A stretch of 64,000 bases of DNA from Eumeta japonica. Its lineage: Eukaryota; Arthropoda; Insecta; Lepidoptera; Psychidae. Position numbers and translations under genes: made by a program. Below the pieces are notes generated by a model. The model saw only the letters and a list, made by a program, of their open reading frames with translations, did not search any database and had not been told where the DNA came from. The stretch lies in NCBI GenBank assembly GCA_005406025.1, contig BGZK01001453.1, positions 1 to 64,000 on the forward strand, written 5' to 3'. Shown piece after piece: positions 47,490 through 59,559 of this stretch (position 1 is its first letter; each line of letters starts with the position of its first letter).

Positions 47490-47700
47490 TATATGGTTAT
47501 AGGTCGTTTATAGTATAAAAAATGCAAAAGAATGTGTGTATGGATGTTCGTCATACGCTGACGGCTGGAGAGATTATAAATGGAACTTTGACCGTTCCAC
47601 GTGAAATGGCTTGTTGATGGTTATAGGCCATTTGTAATATAAAAATGTAAAAGTATGTTTGTGTGGATATGTGTCATATACTGACGGCGGAACGAATTGT
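47490..47700 (+). repeat. Two-copy ~122-bp tandem repeat
   Basis: ATGGTTATAGGTCGTTTATA ... CGTCATACGCTGACGGCTGG at 47494-47567 is repeated as ATGGTTATAGGCCATTTGTA ... TGTCATATACTGACGGCGG at 47616-47689. The preceding 'CGCAAAAACTACTCAATG' resembles a phrase frequent in lepidopteran repeats. Confidence 0.75.
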
Positions 47701-47884
47701 AGTCAAATTTTCCATATAAGATTTATACGAGTATAATAAAATTAGATTATATATATATATAACAAAATTACCTTTTATGTAAAAAATGTAATAATACCAG
47801 TAATAATAGTGTTTATAAATTTTGTTGTCGTTAAGATGTTCGTTCCAGTATAAATCGTAATTTGTTATTACTGCCATGAATGCC

Positions 47885-48090
47885 TAAAGGAGGACCAAAA
47901 TCGGTATCGAGACCGGCATGAATTCGAGAGCGGGACAAAAACTGGACCCGACAAAGGAACCAGAATTTATATCTAGAATATGACCTTGATCGCTATCAAT
48001 ACGGACAGCAAAATCAGTCGATATAGAAGATGAAGGAATTCATTCTAATCTATGTCCACGGGAGCGAAACCGAGGGCACATTTGAATAAT
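47885..48090 (+). mobile_element. GAATCG array with tail module
   Basis: The array (AAATCGGTATCGAGACCGGC, GAATTCGAGAGCGGGAC, AACTGGACCCGAC) is followed by GTCGATATAGAAGATGAAGG, AATTCATTC, and ATGTCCACGGGAGCGAAACC, GAGGGCAC. The tail matches 44.57 kb in order. The final CTAGT is not preserved. Confidence 0.5.
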
Positions 48091-48704
48091 AAAAAAAATT
48101 GCTAAATATAAACTTTTCGTTTCTGGGGCTTCTTGAACTTGATGTATTTTATATGTTACACGGAATATTCGATGAAGTGTGCACTGTCTATTTGATTCAA
48201 ATAGATCAAAATCTATTTGATTTTACCTTCTTCATAAAGACCCCATATTTATGTATTATACATATATACATATAAAGAATCGCAGCCTTCTATTTTCCAA
48301 TCCTAAAAGGACTGACTGAGTTTGTAAATAAGCTTAGAACTTATTGCTCTCTAAGAATTCTCCTGTCTTTGACGATACACTTGACAATGAGTTCATTATT
48401 TTCCCGCTTTGTGTCCTGAGCAAATATTCAGCTTAATGAAAAATCTTCTCGAATGAAAGGGAAGTCGGATGAGTACACACTAATATTGGCTGCTCAAAGC
48501 AGGAAATATTTCAATTTTTGACTTTTTACTGAGAAAATTCAAAATTTTTGGTAATTCTTAAATTATGGTTTTCAGTACTATTCTCGAAAATTCAGGTATG
48601 TGCAAACTGACTGCCTGAAAACGAATTTACTGCATCAGAAACATAGATATACATATACAGAGGCACATTCAGTATTAATTAAAGTACCTGAACAACCTTT
48701 AAAT
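48091..48704. other. Intergenic, nothing recognised
   Basis: No gene could be supported. CTTTAAAT at 48697-48704 is the left target duplication of the hAT element that follows. Confidence 0.45.
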
Positions 48705-50537
48705 CAGGTATGGGCAACCTTTGACATGTTGTGGGCCAAACTTTTTGTGCAAATACGTTCGCGGGCTGCGTTCAAAAGTAAAGCGCGTTTTAAAGTAGTG
48801 TTCATAATATTTAGCGAAAGATGTCAGACATGAAATAATACGACAATGTTATAACAATACAATTTATTAAAATAACAAAATGTAATGAAAAACATAGGTT
48901 CAACGTTATAATTAAATCGTGAAATTTGGAATTGCTATAATACAAACTACGAAAGTTAAATAGCGACACCGAAATCAATCAGACACTAGAGTTTGAATTT
49001 GGGAAACTAATCCATCGATATTTTAATTAATTTCGGTGATACAAGGACGTGAAGAATTCTCCAAATTATCATCAGTCAGCCGTGTACGATATTTTGATTT
49101 ATTAACTTTCATCGTGGAAAGGAACTGTTCGTTTCTGTAAGTACTGCTAAACTTACAAGTTATTCTTGCGAATCTTCTTGTAAATTTTCTAAGCTGCGGA
49201 AAATGGTCTTCTTCGATGTATTTTTTTTTAGAAATCGCACAACTCCACGTTTTCAAATTTAGATTTTAGGAGTGAGTTTTCTTTAATTTCGATCATTTTC
49301 ATTGGAGCATTTTGTACATGACTTTTTGTTGGAGTAGACACTAAATTGAAACAATCTTCCATGTTTTTGAAAGCGCTAAATCTGTTCGAGAATTGCTCCA
49401 ACAGTAACTTGAGTTCTTCAGCGTATTGAGCATCAGCAATATTTTCTTACGCAGACAGAATAGTGAAACGGTAACTGTTACCAAACAGCAACTGTGCTTC
49501 CCACAAACAGATTTTGTTCTGAAACGCTTTCAAATGGATGTACAACTCATTTACTAACTGTCCTTGTTTTTGAAGTTTCAAATTTAAATCATTCAAATAG
49601 CCTGTAAGGTCAACCATAAACGCTAAGTCACATGTCCATTTTGGGTCACTCAATTCAGATATTGGTTTACTCTTTATTTGCATAAAATATGCTATCTCAT
49701 TTCTAAACTCATAAAACTATTTTAGCATTTTTACTTTGCTTAGCCATCTGACTTCACAATAATATGTTACGTCGTCATATTCGGCTGATATTTCATCCAA
49801 AAATGCCTTGAACTGACGATGGATAACCCCTCGAGGTCGAATAAAATTAATGGTTTTTCTTGCCGTATTCTTAACATTCTGGAGTCGAATGGATTTAGAA
49901 CACAAGTCCTGTTGGTGGATAATGCAATGAAAGACAATCAAATTATCTTTTTGCACATTTAATTCAGTTGCTTTTTCATTCAAAGTTTCTATGAAACCTT
50001 TACATAAGCCGATTATAGAAGGTACACCATATGTGCATACTTCAACTAATTTTGACCATGGTTAGCCAAAACTTATGAACTTCATAAAAATGTCCTCGCC
50101 TATAGTGGTTTCTTATAGCGGCTGTAAAACAAGCAATCCCTCAGTGACAGTGAATTTTTTTATCAACATTTCGAATAAATATAGCCCATTGAGCTTCGTC
50201 GGACAAATCGATGCTCTCTTCTAATGCTATGGAAAATGATTCAAAACCAGCCATACGGTCAGGCAATGTTGTTTTTATATCATTAGTCATTATTTCTATA
50301 CGTTGGACAACAGTTTATCTTGACAAACTAAGTTAATTCAATTTCAATTTCAATTTATTTTCCTTTTCAGAAGGAATGATCTTAAATCGTCTAATGTATA
50401 ACAAGTGAGAAGCAATAATCTTTTGTTGTAAGTCGTGTAATATTTTTTTTATTGGGTTTTCCAAAATGTCTCCCGAGCCGTATCAAATCTTACAGTGGGT
50501 CAGATGCGGCCCGCGGGTCTGATGTTGTCTACATATG
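48705..50537 (-). mobile_element. Decayed autonomous-type hAT transposon
   Basis: The left end CAGGTATGGGCAACC and the right end (inverted: CATATGTAGACAAC) are flanked by CTTTAAAT (48697-48704) and CTTCAGAT (50538-50545), an 8-bp target duplication with six matches. Both subterminal regions match the 225-bp MITE at 13968. The 1.83-kb body carries a broken transposase on the minus strand, so the element's 5' end is at 50537. Decay of the duplication and coding region indicates an old insertion. Confidence 0.85.
49030..50250 (-). pseudogene. hAT transposase pseudogene (ZBED5/GTF2IRD2-like type)
   Basis: On the minus strand the order is: 'LSDEAQWAIFIRNVDKKI' (about 50200-50145), 'GEDIFMKFISFG' then a stop, 'KLVEVCTYGVPSIIG' (compare TDGAPAMxG), 'VFHCIIHQQDLCSKS' (49930-49885), 'FIRPRGVIHRQFKAFLDEIS', 'YYCEVRWLSKVKMLK' (49760-49717), 'LNLKLQKQGQLVNELYIHLK' (49590 area), and the C-terminal 'STYRNEQFLSTMKVNKSKYR' and 'RLTDDNL' (49145-49045). 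This matches the hAT transposase branch that also gave vertebrate domesticated genes. The catalytic Asp of TDGAP is Tyr, and stops and frameshifts occur. The BED zinc finger at the N-terminus is not seen, so the copy is truncated internally as well as dead. Confidence 0.85.
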
Positions 50538-50545
50538 CTTCAGAT

Positions 50546-50967
50546 ACTAAGTTGTTTTGGAATTCTCAAATTACGAGGTTAGCAAGAAGGTTTGGTTCTG
50601 CAGCATATGCAGTCGAAATAATTCGGCGACTTGCAAATGAAAGCACTGTGAGACTAATTTATTTATTTTTTTTGCATAGTCCCATGCAAAAAATTTGATC
50701 TATGATCTATGAAATCTTGTTATGGAGTCACACAGTCCTTATTAACGCAATTTTCGTGCTGTAGAAGTGAGCTATTCGTTCTGCTCATATAATAATTTGA
50801 GATCAATGTCATTTCTATTTAGCAACACCTGTAAGAAAATTTGGTACATGTTAAGAAAACAATTGAATCGTTCCAAAAAATGAGCGACATTCATAACGTT
50901 AACACTAGACATAAGAACGATCTTACTGCTCATAAAATGCGACTCAATAAAATTAAGAAATCATTGA
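50546..50967 (+). other. Intergenic with a small LINE fragment
   Basis: At 50910-50966 the frame reads HKNDLTAHKMRLNKIKKSL, matching 'KNDLAAHKTRLSKVNKS' from the LINE C-terminus at 4.4 kb. Nothing else in the interval is recognised. Confidence 0.5.
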
Positions 50968-51180
50968 TTCAGCGTTGCTGGTGCAATCTATTATACGCAT
51001 AAAGTCTGATCCGATTTAAACGCATTATTCGTATTATGAAGTACATTTGAGAAGAATTCCAAACTGTTTTTATTATTTTTGACATGTTACAAAACCTAAT
51101 TGAAGCAGTGATAGGCTACCTATTAGCATTTCTCACGCAAGTTCGAGTCCTCAATGAAATACTAAGCTCATTATTGTGTG
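50968..51180 (+). repeat. Segment duplicated at 51408, copy 1
   Basis: ATTCAGCGTTGCTGGT, TAAAGTCTGATCCG, TTATTCGTATTATGAAGTAC and ATAGGCTACCTATTAGC recur in order about 440 bp downstream. AAGTTCGAGTCC near 51140 fits a polymerase III B box, so the segment may include a SINE head. Confidence 0.6.
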
Positions 51181-51407
51181 CAACAATCGGAGTCGCCTGC
51201 TTGATCGAAAAATTGCCTAAAATTCTGATCAGTTTTTAACGCATCTTTCATAGTGTGCAGTCCAGTAAATGTTAAATTGAAAATGCATTATCTTTTTCAA
51301 TGTTAAATATATGTATTTCTTTTGAATCAATGACAAGCTTCCTATGAGTATGACCTAAGCAGTTCGTGATGGCAATTTCATTATTAAGGTCTCTTCTTTT
51401 GAGCAAC

Positions 51408-51630
51408 ATTCAGCGTTGCTGGTTCGTTTTGTTATTCGCTTTAAAGTCTGGCCGTCTTTAAAGACATTTGTCGTATTATGCATTACATTTGAAAAGAACT
51501 AAAAGTTTCATCACGTTTTCATTAACAAACAAAACCCATTTGAAGCAATCATAGGCTGCCTGTCAGCATGTTTCAAGCGAGTTCTCTAACTCAATGGCAA
51601 CGCTATTGTTTTCTTGTATGTAGTGTTCAG
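51408..51630 (+). repeat. Segment duplicated from 50968, copy 2
   Basis: ATTCAGCGTTGCTGGT is identical to copy 1. TAAAGTCTGGCCGTC, TGTCGTATTATGCATTAC and ATAGGCTGCCTGTCAGC follow in the same order with moderate divergence. The copy ends against the Pao protease region. Confidence 0.6.
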
Positions 51631-51632
51631 AA

Positions 51633-54600
51633 TTGTTAACTCGATCTGTTTCTTTGATCACTATGAGCTTGGCACAACGGTTGAATTTAGATTTTATTTC
51701 CAATAGTGAACCCTTTATGGGAATCAACGAGATTCAGACGGGTGATGACTTATGCAAAGTGTCGATTACAATTTGTCTACAAAATATAGGTCTTTCAAAC
51801 TTAACAGCAATTGTGTTAATTTGGAATAAATTGGTCAGTTATCATCCAACGTGGTATTTAAACCTAGACGCGGCGGGGTTGTGTTTAACGGATCCCGAGT
51901 TCTATAAAATGGCTCCTATCGACTATTTATTAGAAGCGGAGGTAGTACGTTGTGGCGATGTACAACGTATGTGCTATACATTGAAGACAGTTCTGAAAAG
52001 AACTACGGCATGTGAGTGGAAATTGTGAGCTACACAATTGAACGCCGCATTGTACACGTCATCGTCTCGCCACTTTCCTCGCTTTCCTCGCGCACCGTTC
52101 CTATGTCAAGACGCAATTCATACAGTTACCAGCTATTTCACTGAAAACAAACCAACTTCCTTTTCCGCCATATACATATGGCGGCTAGGCTCTAGGACGC
52201 TAAAATTCGTTTACGGCCAGATGGCCTAACAGGATACTTAGCCATTTGTGTCCAATATAATTCGCGCGGTCGGCACATATCCCCCTCCACTTTCGATATC
52301 AATAGCGGAAACATTGTTCATTCCTCATCACGGAGTATTAAAATTTGCTGTAGATGTCTCCAAAATTCCGGTCTTATTTGTCGCACTTCATCTGGAGTCT
52401 CTCTCACCGACTGCCTACATGCAGGTACAAAATCATATCAGGATATAACTTAAGTACTTTTGTGGTGTCGGGTGCACCAAGTGACTTTTGAAATGAACAT
52501 TAAAATGATGTTTTGCTAAACGCTGGTACATCCCGATGATAGCTGATATCAGCTTTAACTTAAGCGAGGGTCACCTTCGGGCGAACTCGTGATATATGAG
52601 CCTGATACTAATACCTACGGGCTTAAGTCGAGTTAGGTCTCCATGCGCGGCAGAAATCATAAGATCGGATGTCTACGTCGATAACATCCTTTCAAACGGG
52701 TCGTCACTAGAAGACGCACAATTTCTTCAGGCAAAATTAAAAGAATTAATGATGGTAGGCGTGTACGAGCTGTGGACAGGACGTTCAAGCTATAGGAAAT
52801 TGTTAGCAGGCGTTTCTCAAGAACATGAACAAATTCTCCTGTTGTTTGAAAATATTGAACATCCGAGTCTAACAACTGTATACGGACTTTAATGTAATCT
52901 CGTAACAATCACATTTAATATAAGATTGCTGGTAAATGAAAATCAGACGAAGCGGAGCGTCTTTTCGGTGATCGGAAAAACGTACGATCCAAACGGTTGG
53001 TTATATCCTATTATGTTTTTGGCTAAGCATTTTATATCGCGGTTAATGCTTTTTAGGTTAGTATGTGTAGAAGGTATGGCAGTTTAGGATAGGACGATCC
53101 GCTTTCCTAAGATCTATAGCAAGATAGGAATAACTAAGAGCTTGAATTAACAACTCTAGCGGATGTGCGGATACCTCGTGGTATCCTGCCGAGTAGGATT
53201 GCGCGGACTACGGTTCACGAATTTTGTGATGCTTCAGAAGCGGGCTATGCAGCAGTAATTTATTTGCGGACCGAAGCCGATGCAGGTGAAGTTGCAGTGG
53301 GGTTCCTTATGTCTAAAACTAAAGTTGCTCCTATCAGAACGTAGCTTACAATCCAAAAGCATGAGCTAACGGGGGCTCAACCATTGATGAAGTTGATAAA
53401 TCATGCGATCCCGTGTCTACAAAAAACTAATATAGTCGACGAGATCTATTGTCGGTCCGATAGTATGGTTAGCATGAATTCGAGTTGCACAAATCCAAAT
53501 GTCTATGACATGGCGGGACGTTCCTGGTGATTTAAATCCAGTGGTTTGCGCTTCACGCGCTTTAAGACCTTTAGCTTTGATGGGGTATCCACTCTGGTGG
53601 ATTGCTCAATGTTTAACAGAATCACCTTCACACTAGCCATTCCTAACAGTCGAACAGCTAGCAAACTACCGACTCTTAAAACTGTTGCGGTAACATTTCT
53701 ATGAGATATACAAAATTGATACACAGTTCTAGTTTGCTGGAGAGGCTAATAATGGTCACAGGATGGCTGTTGCGGTATTTCAAAAATTTGCGGGTGTGGA
53801 AATCTCGAAAATTACACAGGGATCGTATTAATGCTCTGCACTTTGAGATTGAGCGGGTTCAGTCAACTAACTCATTTTGAGAAAGAACTGAAGTTATAAA
53901 AAGCGGTAAAATGTTCCATAATACTTTAAAGAGGCCTAGTTCTCGAGTAGGTGGCCAGTTAAGGAACGCGGGCCTGCCTTACGAGACTAGGAATCCGTTA
54001 TTATTATCAAAGCAGGATCGTTTAATAAATTTGATAATAAGTGCATCTGAAAAATTCCCATGCGCACGCTCATGCTTTATTAGCGATACTTCAGCGGGAG
54101 GCGCGGCACGTGGTGTGAAATATCCTATTTCGTTGCATTCCGTGTTAATTATTAAAACTTAAGACCTCTCAAACCATAATTAGAGACTTTCTTAAACATG
54201 AAATTTTTGCGGTTTGCCCATTTGTTGGCGTTGTAACAGATTTTGTGAATCCATTTTAACTCAAGTCTCATAATTTGCGGAATCCTGAAATATTAAGTGC
54301 ATGTGTCTTCGTTTTCCTTACAACTAAAGTGGTTCATTTGTAGGTTGGGTCAGACCTCTTCGTATCAGTGTTACTAGATGCATTAAAGGTTTACTTTGCG
54401 GCACAGATTACTTACAGTAATTCGTTCCAATTGCGGAACCAATGACGTAGGCGCCGATAACTACTTGCGGGATCTACATATCTACTTGAGGTCACGAGCT
54501 TCCGAAACAGGGCATAACCTGAATATTCGATCCACCTTCGTGTCCGCATTGGAGTGGATTATTCGAAGCAGCAATAAAATCTGCTAAAACACATCTACGA

Positions 54601-54759
54601 TGGGTAATCAGGGAGGAAAAGCTCACCTTTGAAGAGCTCTTCACCGTTTATTGTAAAATTGAAGCGGCATTAAGTTTGCGGCCTGTATGTCCTTTTTCAA
54701 ATAACTTCAATGATCTATCAGTATTGGCTCTTGATCATTTTCTTATTGGCCAGCCATAA
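51633..54759 (+). pseudogene. BEL/Pao retrotransposon polyprotein, broken
   Basis: Recognisable pieces in order are: an aspartic protease region 'SVSLITMSLAQRLNLDF' with 'TDPEFYKMAPIDYLLEAE' (51640-51950); reverse transcriptase 'SDVYVDNILSNGSSLEDAQF' (52665-52730); RNase H 'FCDASEAGYAAVIYLRTEAD' (53219-53280) and 'KTKVAPIRT'; 'MTWRDVPGDLNPVVCASRAL' (53508-53570) and 'YPLWW'; the integrase zinc-binding region 'RVGGQLRNAGLPYETRNPLL' (53950-54005); and a late integrase block, 'AIKSAKTHLRWVIREEKLTF', ending 'LIGQP' then TAA at 54757. This is the BEL/Pao order (PR-RT-RH-IN). The protease DSG triad is lost, the RT YVDD box is YVDN (52683-52685), and there are many stops and frameshifts. About 0.6 kb between PR and RT is too short for a full RT N-terminus, so an internal deletion is likely. 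Gag is not seen. Confidence 0.85.
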
Positions 54760-54970
54760 AGCGTGGTTTCAGCCATTAATTGCAATCTCACAATTGTTGC
54801 GTTTTTAATGGTTACAACGTTTAATAAGCAGTAACCTGGGTGGAGGAATGTGTATGCCATTTACCCCCCTTAAAATTATAGTTAATTCCCTAGATCATAG
54901 ATAACTACGGGCGCGGCGTAGGCTGGATAGACGCGGGAGACGGTGGTTACTTGCCGTCTGTCGTTGAATG

Positions 54971-55000
54971 TGAGTGTTCCCACTTCTGTGGGAACACTCA
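54971..55000. repeat. Perfect 13-bp-arm hairpin, TTCT loop
   Basis: TGAGTGTTCCCAC and its exact reverse complement flank the loop TTCT. Confidence 0.95.
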
Positions 55001-55004
55001 CAAT

Positions 55005-55046
55005 TTTTCTCTTTATTCTACTCTTCTGAGTAGAATAAAGAGAAAA
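55005..55046. repeat. Perfect 19-bp-arm hairpin, TTCT loop
   Basis: TTTTCTCTTTATTCTACTC (55005-55023) and its exact reverse complement (55028-55046) flank a TTCT loop. It lies four bases from the previous hairpin and has the same loop, but its arms are unrelated in sequence. Confidence 0.95.
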
Positions 55047-55210
55047 CGCGAGCCGGTGCAGGATTAACCCAATTGTAATACGAATTATAATTTGCGGAAG
55101 TGAAAAATAAATAAATAATGTCATTAAATGATCACGCACTGAGCGCCTGGACCTTTGTGACGACGCGTCAGACGGAGATAGCATAAGCTCTCCGGACGCG
55201 TACATCAATC

Positions 55211-56880
55211 GAAAAATTTCATATTAAAAATGTTGATCCAAACTGTAAACTATGGTAGCCACAATACTATGAAAAAAATTGCCATTGATAAATTTATATA
55301 GGAATCATGTTTCTAAAGAAAATAAAATCACAATTTGTTGTTTAAAAATATTCTCATTTCCAGTTTGATAAAATAGGAGTTTCGTCTTAGACACGTTTTC
55401 ACGGCCTCACAGATCAGGTACAAGTTCCACCTTTACCTGTGGCAGAAGCACTCCTGACATAGAATATACTAATAAATATAAGAGATTGTTTCGTTTTTAG
55501 GAACAGGAACCAAAGCAACATAAAGATTTTCATAAAACCATTTATACGTGGTATAAACGCAACTGATGAATATCAATATCATGATGATTGAGTTTTGTAT
55601 TCATATTTGAATATTTTATGGTTTACGTTTAATAAATATTGAGAAAACACTTTAGTTCCGGTCTTTCAGAATACTAAAATGCTGTAAGGTATTTTGAAAG
55701 GGCACTTTTTTATACCAAAACCGTTCATTTCAAAAAGGACACATTTTTCCAATTGTCATACTTAATGCAGGAAAATTGAAAATCCATATAAATTAAAAAT
55801 TCGTATTTAATAATGAATTTTAATATCATCTATTAGGCTATTGTATTGCTTTTTGTATATATGTTTATATTTGTCGTAATATCACTTTTTATCCTATATC
55901 TAAAATGTTAAGAAGGAAAGGAAAGTTTCCGTCGTCTCAGGTAACGAATAGGTGATTTTTTCATATGAGCCTGAAAGAAAAGATCTATCTGAATTTTGGG
56001 TCTTTGAAAACGAACTTAAGCTATCAAAAGCAGTGCATTCCTGCAACTCTGCAGCGTGTCAAACAAAACGCTCGCTTTGTTTGGATGGAAAAAAGACACG
56101 TTGCCACAAATTCATTACACGAACATAGAGCGGTCACCGCCGCTTAGTAGACAATGGTTTGTTTTCCAGAAGTGATAGCTGAACTTCGTACCGACAAACC
56201 GGAACGTTGAAACATCTTACGTCATAAAAACGCAAGCTTCCACATCGCTTATAAAACAAACGACTTTTTAAGGCATGAAAATCTTGAATTTTTGACCCAT
56301 CTTCAGTATAATTCTCACCTGAGTCCTAATAGTTTTCTAGAATGAAAAATTTTGTATGTGGTCTGCGATTTGAAGACATAGAAACAGCAACAGAAGCTTA
56401 AAAATCGGTCATTTTGTGAATATCAACTGTAATTTCTGTTTTAATGTTTGGTTTTATCGAATGCAAAAGGGCATACATTATAGTGATGAATACTTCAAAA
56501 AATAATGAAGACTTAATTTAGTTATGTCCTACACCTCGATCTTTTTATTCCTAATTATTTCATTGTATTCGTTGGAAAAGGCAAATTCAAACTTCCAAAA
56601 AAAATTTTCAAAAACCATTATTTTTTGTCTTATGTCCATCACTAAGTATGAATACCATCTATTGCAGTATTTTCTTAGGGTCCTTGCATGTATAGATGAA
56701 CTCAAATTTATAAAGCAACAATAAGCAACACAAAAAATTCTAAATTTACGATAGAAAATAATAAGTTCCATCATGACAAGTAAAAATAAAAAAAATATGT
56801 AGAAAATAATACAAAAGCTAAATTGAGATTTAAAAAAAAACGTTTGGTTTACTATTAATAAAAAGATTTTGTATCTATAA
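55211..56880. other. Intergenic, nothing recognised
   Basis: AT-rich DNA. The 60-codon frame at 55965 and the frames near 56.5 kb have no recognisable domain. Confidence 0.45.
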
Positions 56881-57310
56881 AGCCTGCCGCAAATTCCATT
56901 CGAACTTTTTCCGAAATACGTACGCGCGACCTCAAAGGTGAAATTTGAATTTCCTCCACGAAACGCACGTAAACGCGAATTAGTACGCTTTGTATAATTT
57001 TGCAGCGTGTGTAGAATGCGTAAGTGACTTATTAAATTTCACAATTCAGTTCCTTTCATTCTGCGGAGTGAGTTCGCTTCGCTGATGAAGTCTTTATTCA
57101 AAGGCCTCGCCGATTCTAATCCCTTAAGGGCCCTCGTTCGGAGACCTTTATGAAATTTTCCGTATTTAACTCGATGAGTAAGCGCCTAAGTAGGTATGAA
57201 GTTTTTGCGAGAAGTGAAAGAAACTCGACTGTTTTTTGAAGCCGCCTTCTAGTAGTTCGTTCTTGTGCTTTCATCGGGCCTACGTAAAGAATCATAGGCT
57301 TTTAAAGTAG
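56881..57310. promoter_or_regulatory. GC-richer unique stretch, possible regulatory DNA
   Basis: The stretch has more CpG and higher GC than its flanks, with no long open frame and no transposon hallmark. It could be a conserved non-coding element; that is inference from composition only. Confidence 0.2.
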
Positions 57311-58240
57311 CGAGAATGCCATTTTAAAAGTTTCGACTTCTTGATTTATTTTTATAAATTGAATTTCAAGAATATTTATAGGGATATAATGTCGAATGCT
57401 TTATCTATTATGGTCCGCAATTTGACGGGGGCCGACGACAAGTCTAATCTATTTTAACGACTGCCTTGAAAGCGTTTGTCTATGATTCTAAAATGTTAGA
57501 ATACGAAAATTACATTTACCGACATTGAATTGGACACACAAATCTAACCTATATTACAGAAAATATGCTTCCGGCATTCAGTCTGTCTATTTAAATTTAC
57601 TTGACTGAAAAAATTTTGCTGTTGAGATCTTCATACACAATATTTAAGAAAAAAAGAAACGTTACGATTGGAACGTTCAACCCTCCAAAAAGTGAACGAC
57701 GTTGTAAAATAAAATGAAAAAAGTAAACAATTAAAAAATGAGTCATTTATCATCGTTGACCCAAAATCGCTGAAGTTAAGCTAATTAAATGCCAATAGCA
57801 TGCTACTGGCATTCATCAGTAATAAAACAGTTTAGGCCATTAATACGCACAATTACACGCCTTTTGGCCATGCCCGAGAAATGAACTGAGTTTGCGCTAC
57901 GAGACTACTCGACATTTAAGGAATATGAATACTAATAATTAATAACAATTTTGTGTAAATTAAAAAGAAACATTATTAATTTTTACATACGCACCTTTTG
58001 TAATTACAAAACTCACTTATAATCACTAACCGGCTCATTAACTAATCAAGAAAGGCACTAGAATTAGAAATTAGTAATGTCTTTTGCTGATATTACAAAA
58101 CCATTTTTTATTTTATTTTTTTTACGTAAGTTTCTTATAGTTACAAAAACCGTTAAATATTATAGACTACGATTTGTAGGAATTAAACAAGCAGCAATCA
58201 CTTGGAATTAAATAATATCTTTTCTTGATATTACAAATAC
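57311..58240. other. Intergenic, nothing recognised
   Basis: AT-rich DNA. A GC-richer patch with TAAT cores lies at 57775-57915. No gene could be supported. Confidence 0.4.
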
Positions 58241-58299
58241 GAATACTATTTTTTAAATAGCTTTGTACAAAGAATAAAGTTATCTAAAAAATAGTATTC
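58241..58299. repeat. Near-perfect hairpin
   Basis: GAATACTATTTTTTAAATAG followed by CTTT is matched by the reverse complement at 58276-58299 with three mismatches in 24; the loop is 11 bases. Confidence 0.8.
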
Positions 58300-58578
58300 T
58301 TATTCGTACTACCACATTGTAAATTTTAATTTGTTTTACTAGTTCCTACAATTACTAAATTAAATGCATCGGATATTTATAAGTAAACTTTAGTTTTTAT
58401 AACATAAACTTACTAATAACGCCAATTACAAATAATATTTTAATTTTTGCAAAAAAATTTATCTCAGTGTAGTTTCCATTCGATGTATTAGTTCTATTAT
58501 ACATTAATTTTAGGCAATTTTTAGAAAGAAGCTTTTATAGCGACGGCTTTGGAATAAGTACTAAGTTAAAAAAACTAA

Positions 58579-58644
58579 TTCATCATTCAACTTTATTTTT
58601 CTACGGAAACAATTTCTCTGAAGGAAATAAAGTTAAATGATGAA
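58579..58644. repeat. Near-perfect hairpin
   Basis: TTCATCATTCAACTTTATTT (58579-58598) is matched by its reverse complement at 58625-58644 with one mismatch; the loop is 26 bases. Confidence 0.85.
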
Positions 58645-59559
58645 TAATTTTTAACTTTAAAAAAAAGCAAAATTACCTATATATTCAAAATTACCTATTT
58701 ATATATTCAGACTTAGTTATTCGGCTATATGTAACTTATAATCAGCTATTTTAATTGCTATCTTTTAGAGAAGTGTTTAGATACTTTATTCTTAATAGTA
58801 ATGCACAAGAAGAAAATTGCGTTTAATATATATATTTTTTTAATCTCTATTTTTAATTTGTATTTTAATAAATCAACAATTATACCTGATATTTTATTAA
58901 ATAAACTTTTATTGCATACATTTTACTTGTTAGTAAATTGAAAATTAAATACTCTAGGTATACGCATGTCTGTATTTTATTCATGAAATTGTCGTGGAGT
59001 TTTGTTACTTAATAAGCGAACGTAGTCACTTTCATAACTGAGCACTAAGTTACCCGAATGTTTTGTATTAAATTAAATACTCGCGTATTAAATATTTGTT
59101 AGTTATAAGACATATTTTTAACTATCAAGCAGAATTCTTTTAATTATAAGTATACTTTAGTTCGCGTGTACAATTAAAATTATTGTTGGCCGGAATACGC
59201 ATTGAAATTAATGTTTACCTATCTTCGTCTCATTTGAGATGTATAAACAGGGATCGGAAATGAGAAAAACAAAACTAATTATGATTGTGTAATGCTTTAG
59301 TAGACGAAAGCAAATGTAGACAGTAGACCGATGTAAGGTCACGGTTCACCAGTCTAGTTACTTCCACATAACGTTTTAAAATCCATAAAAACTACAATAG
59401 TTATAAACATTTTAGCCTTATTAAATATGCTCAGCTGATTCGTGATTTTAGCACATTTTCTTGCAAGAAATCGCTTTCTTAAAACTATATCTGCTTTCTT
59501 TTTTACTGTTTAATTTTCAGCAGTCGTTACTTCATCCAGAATAATTTTTGGAATATTTT
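58645..59559. other. Intergenic, nothing recognised
   Basis: AT-rich DNA without a supportable gene or repeat. Confidence 0.45.

Larger units (their letters stand above)
54760..55210 (+). other. Possible Pao 3' region or LTR remnant
   Basis: This follows the integrase stop directly and is GC-richer than the flanks, as a 3' untranslated/LTR region might be. No second LTR copy was found upstream, so LTR identity cannot be shown. It contains the two hairpins below. Confidence 0.3.

Noticed and set aside
54880..55210. Definite 3' LTR of the Pao element
   Set aside because: No matching copy is found on the 5' side and no TG...CA boundaries with target duplication, so it is kept only as a possibility.
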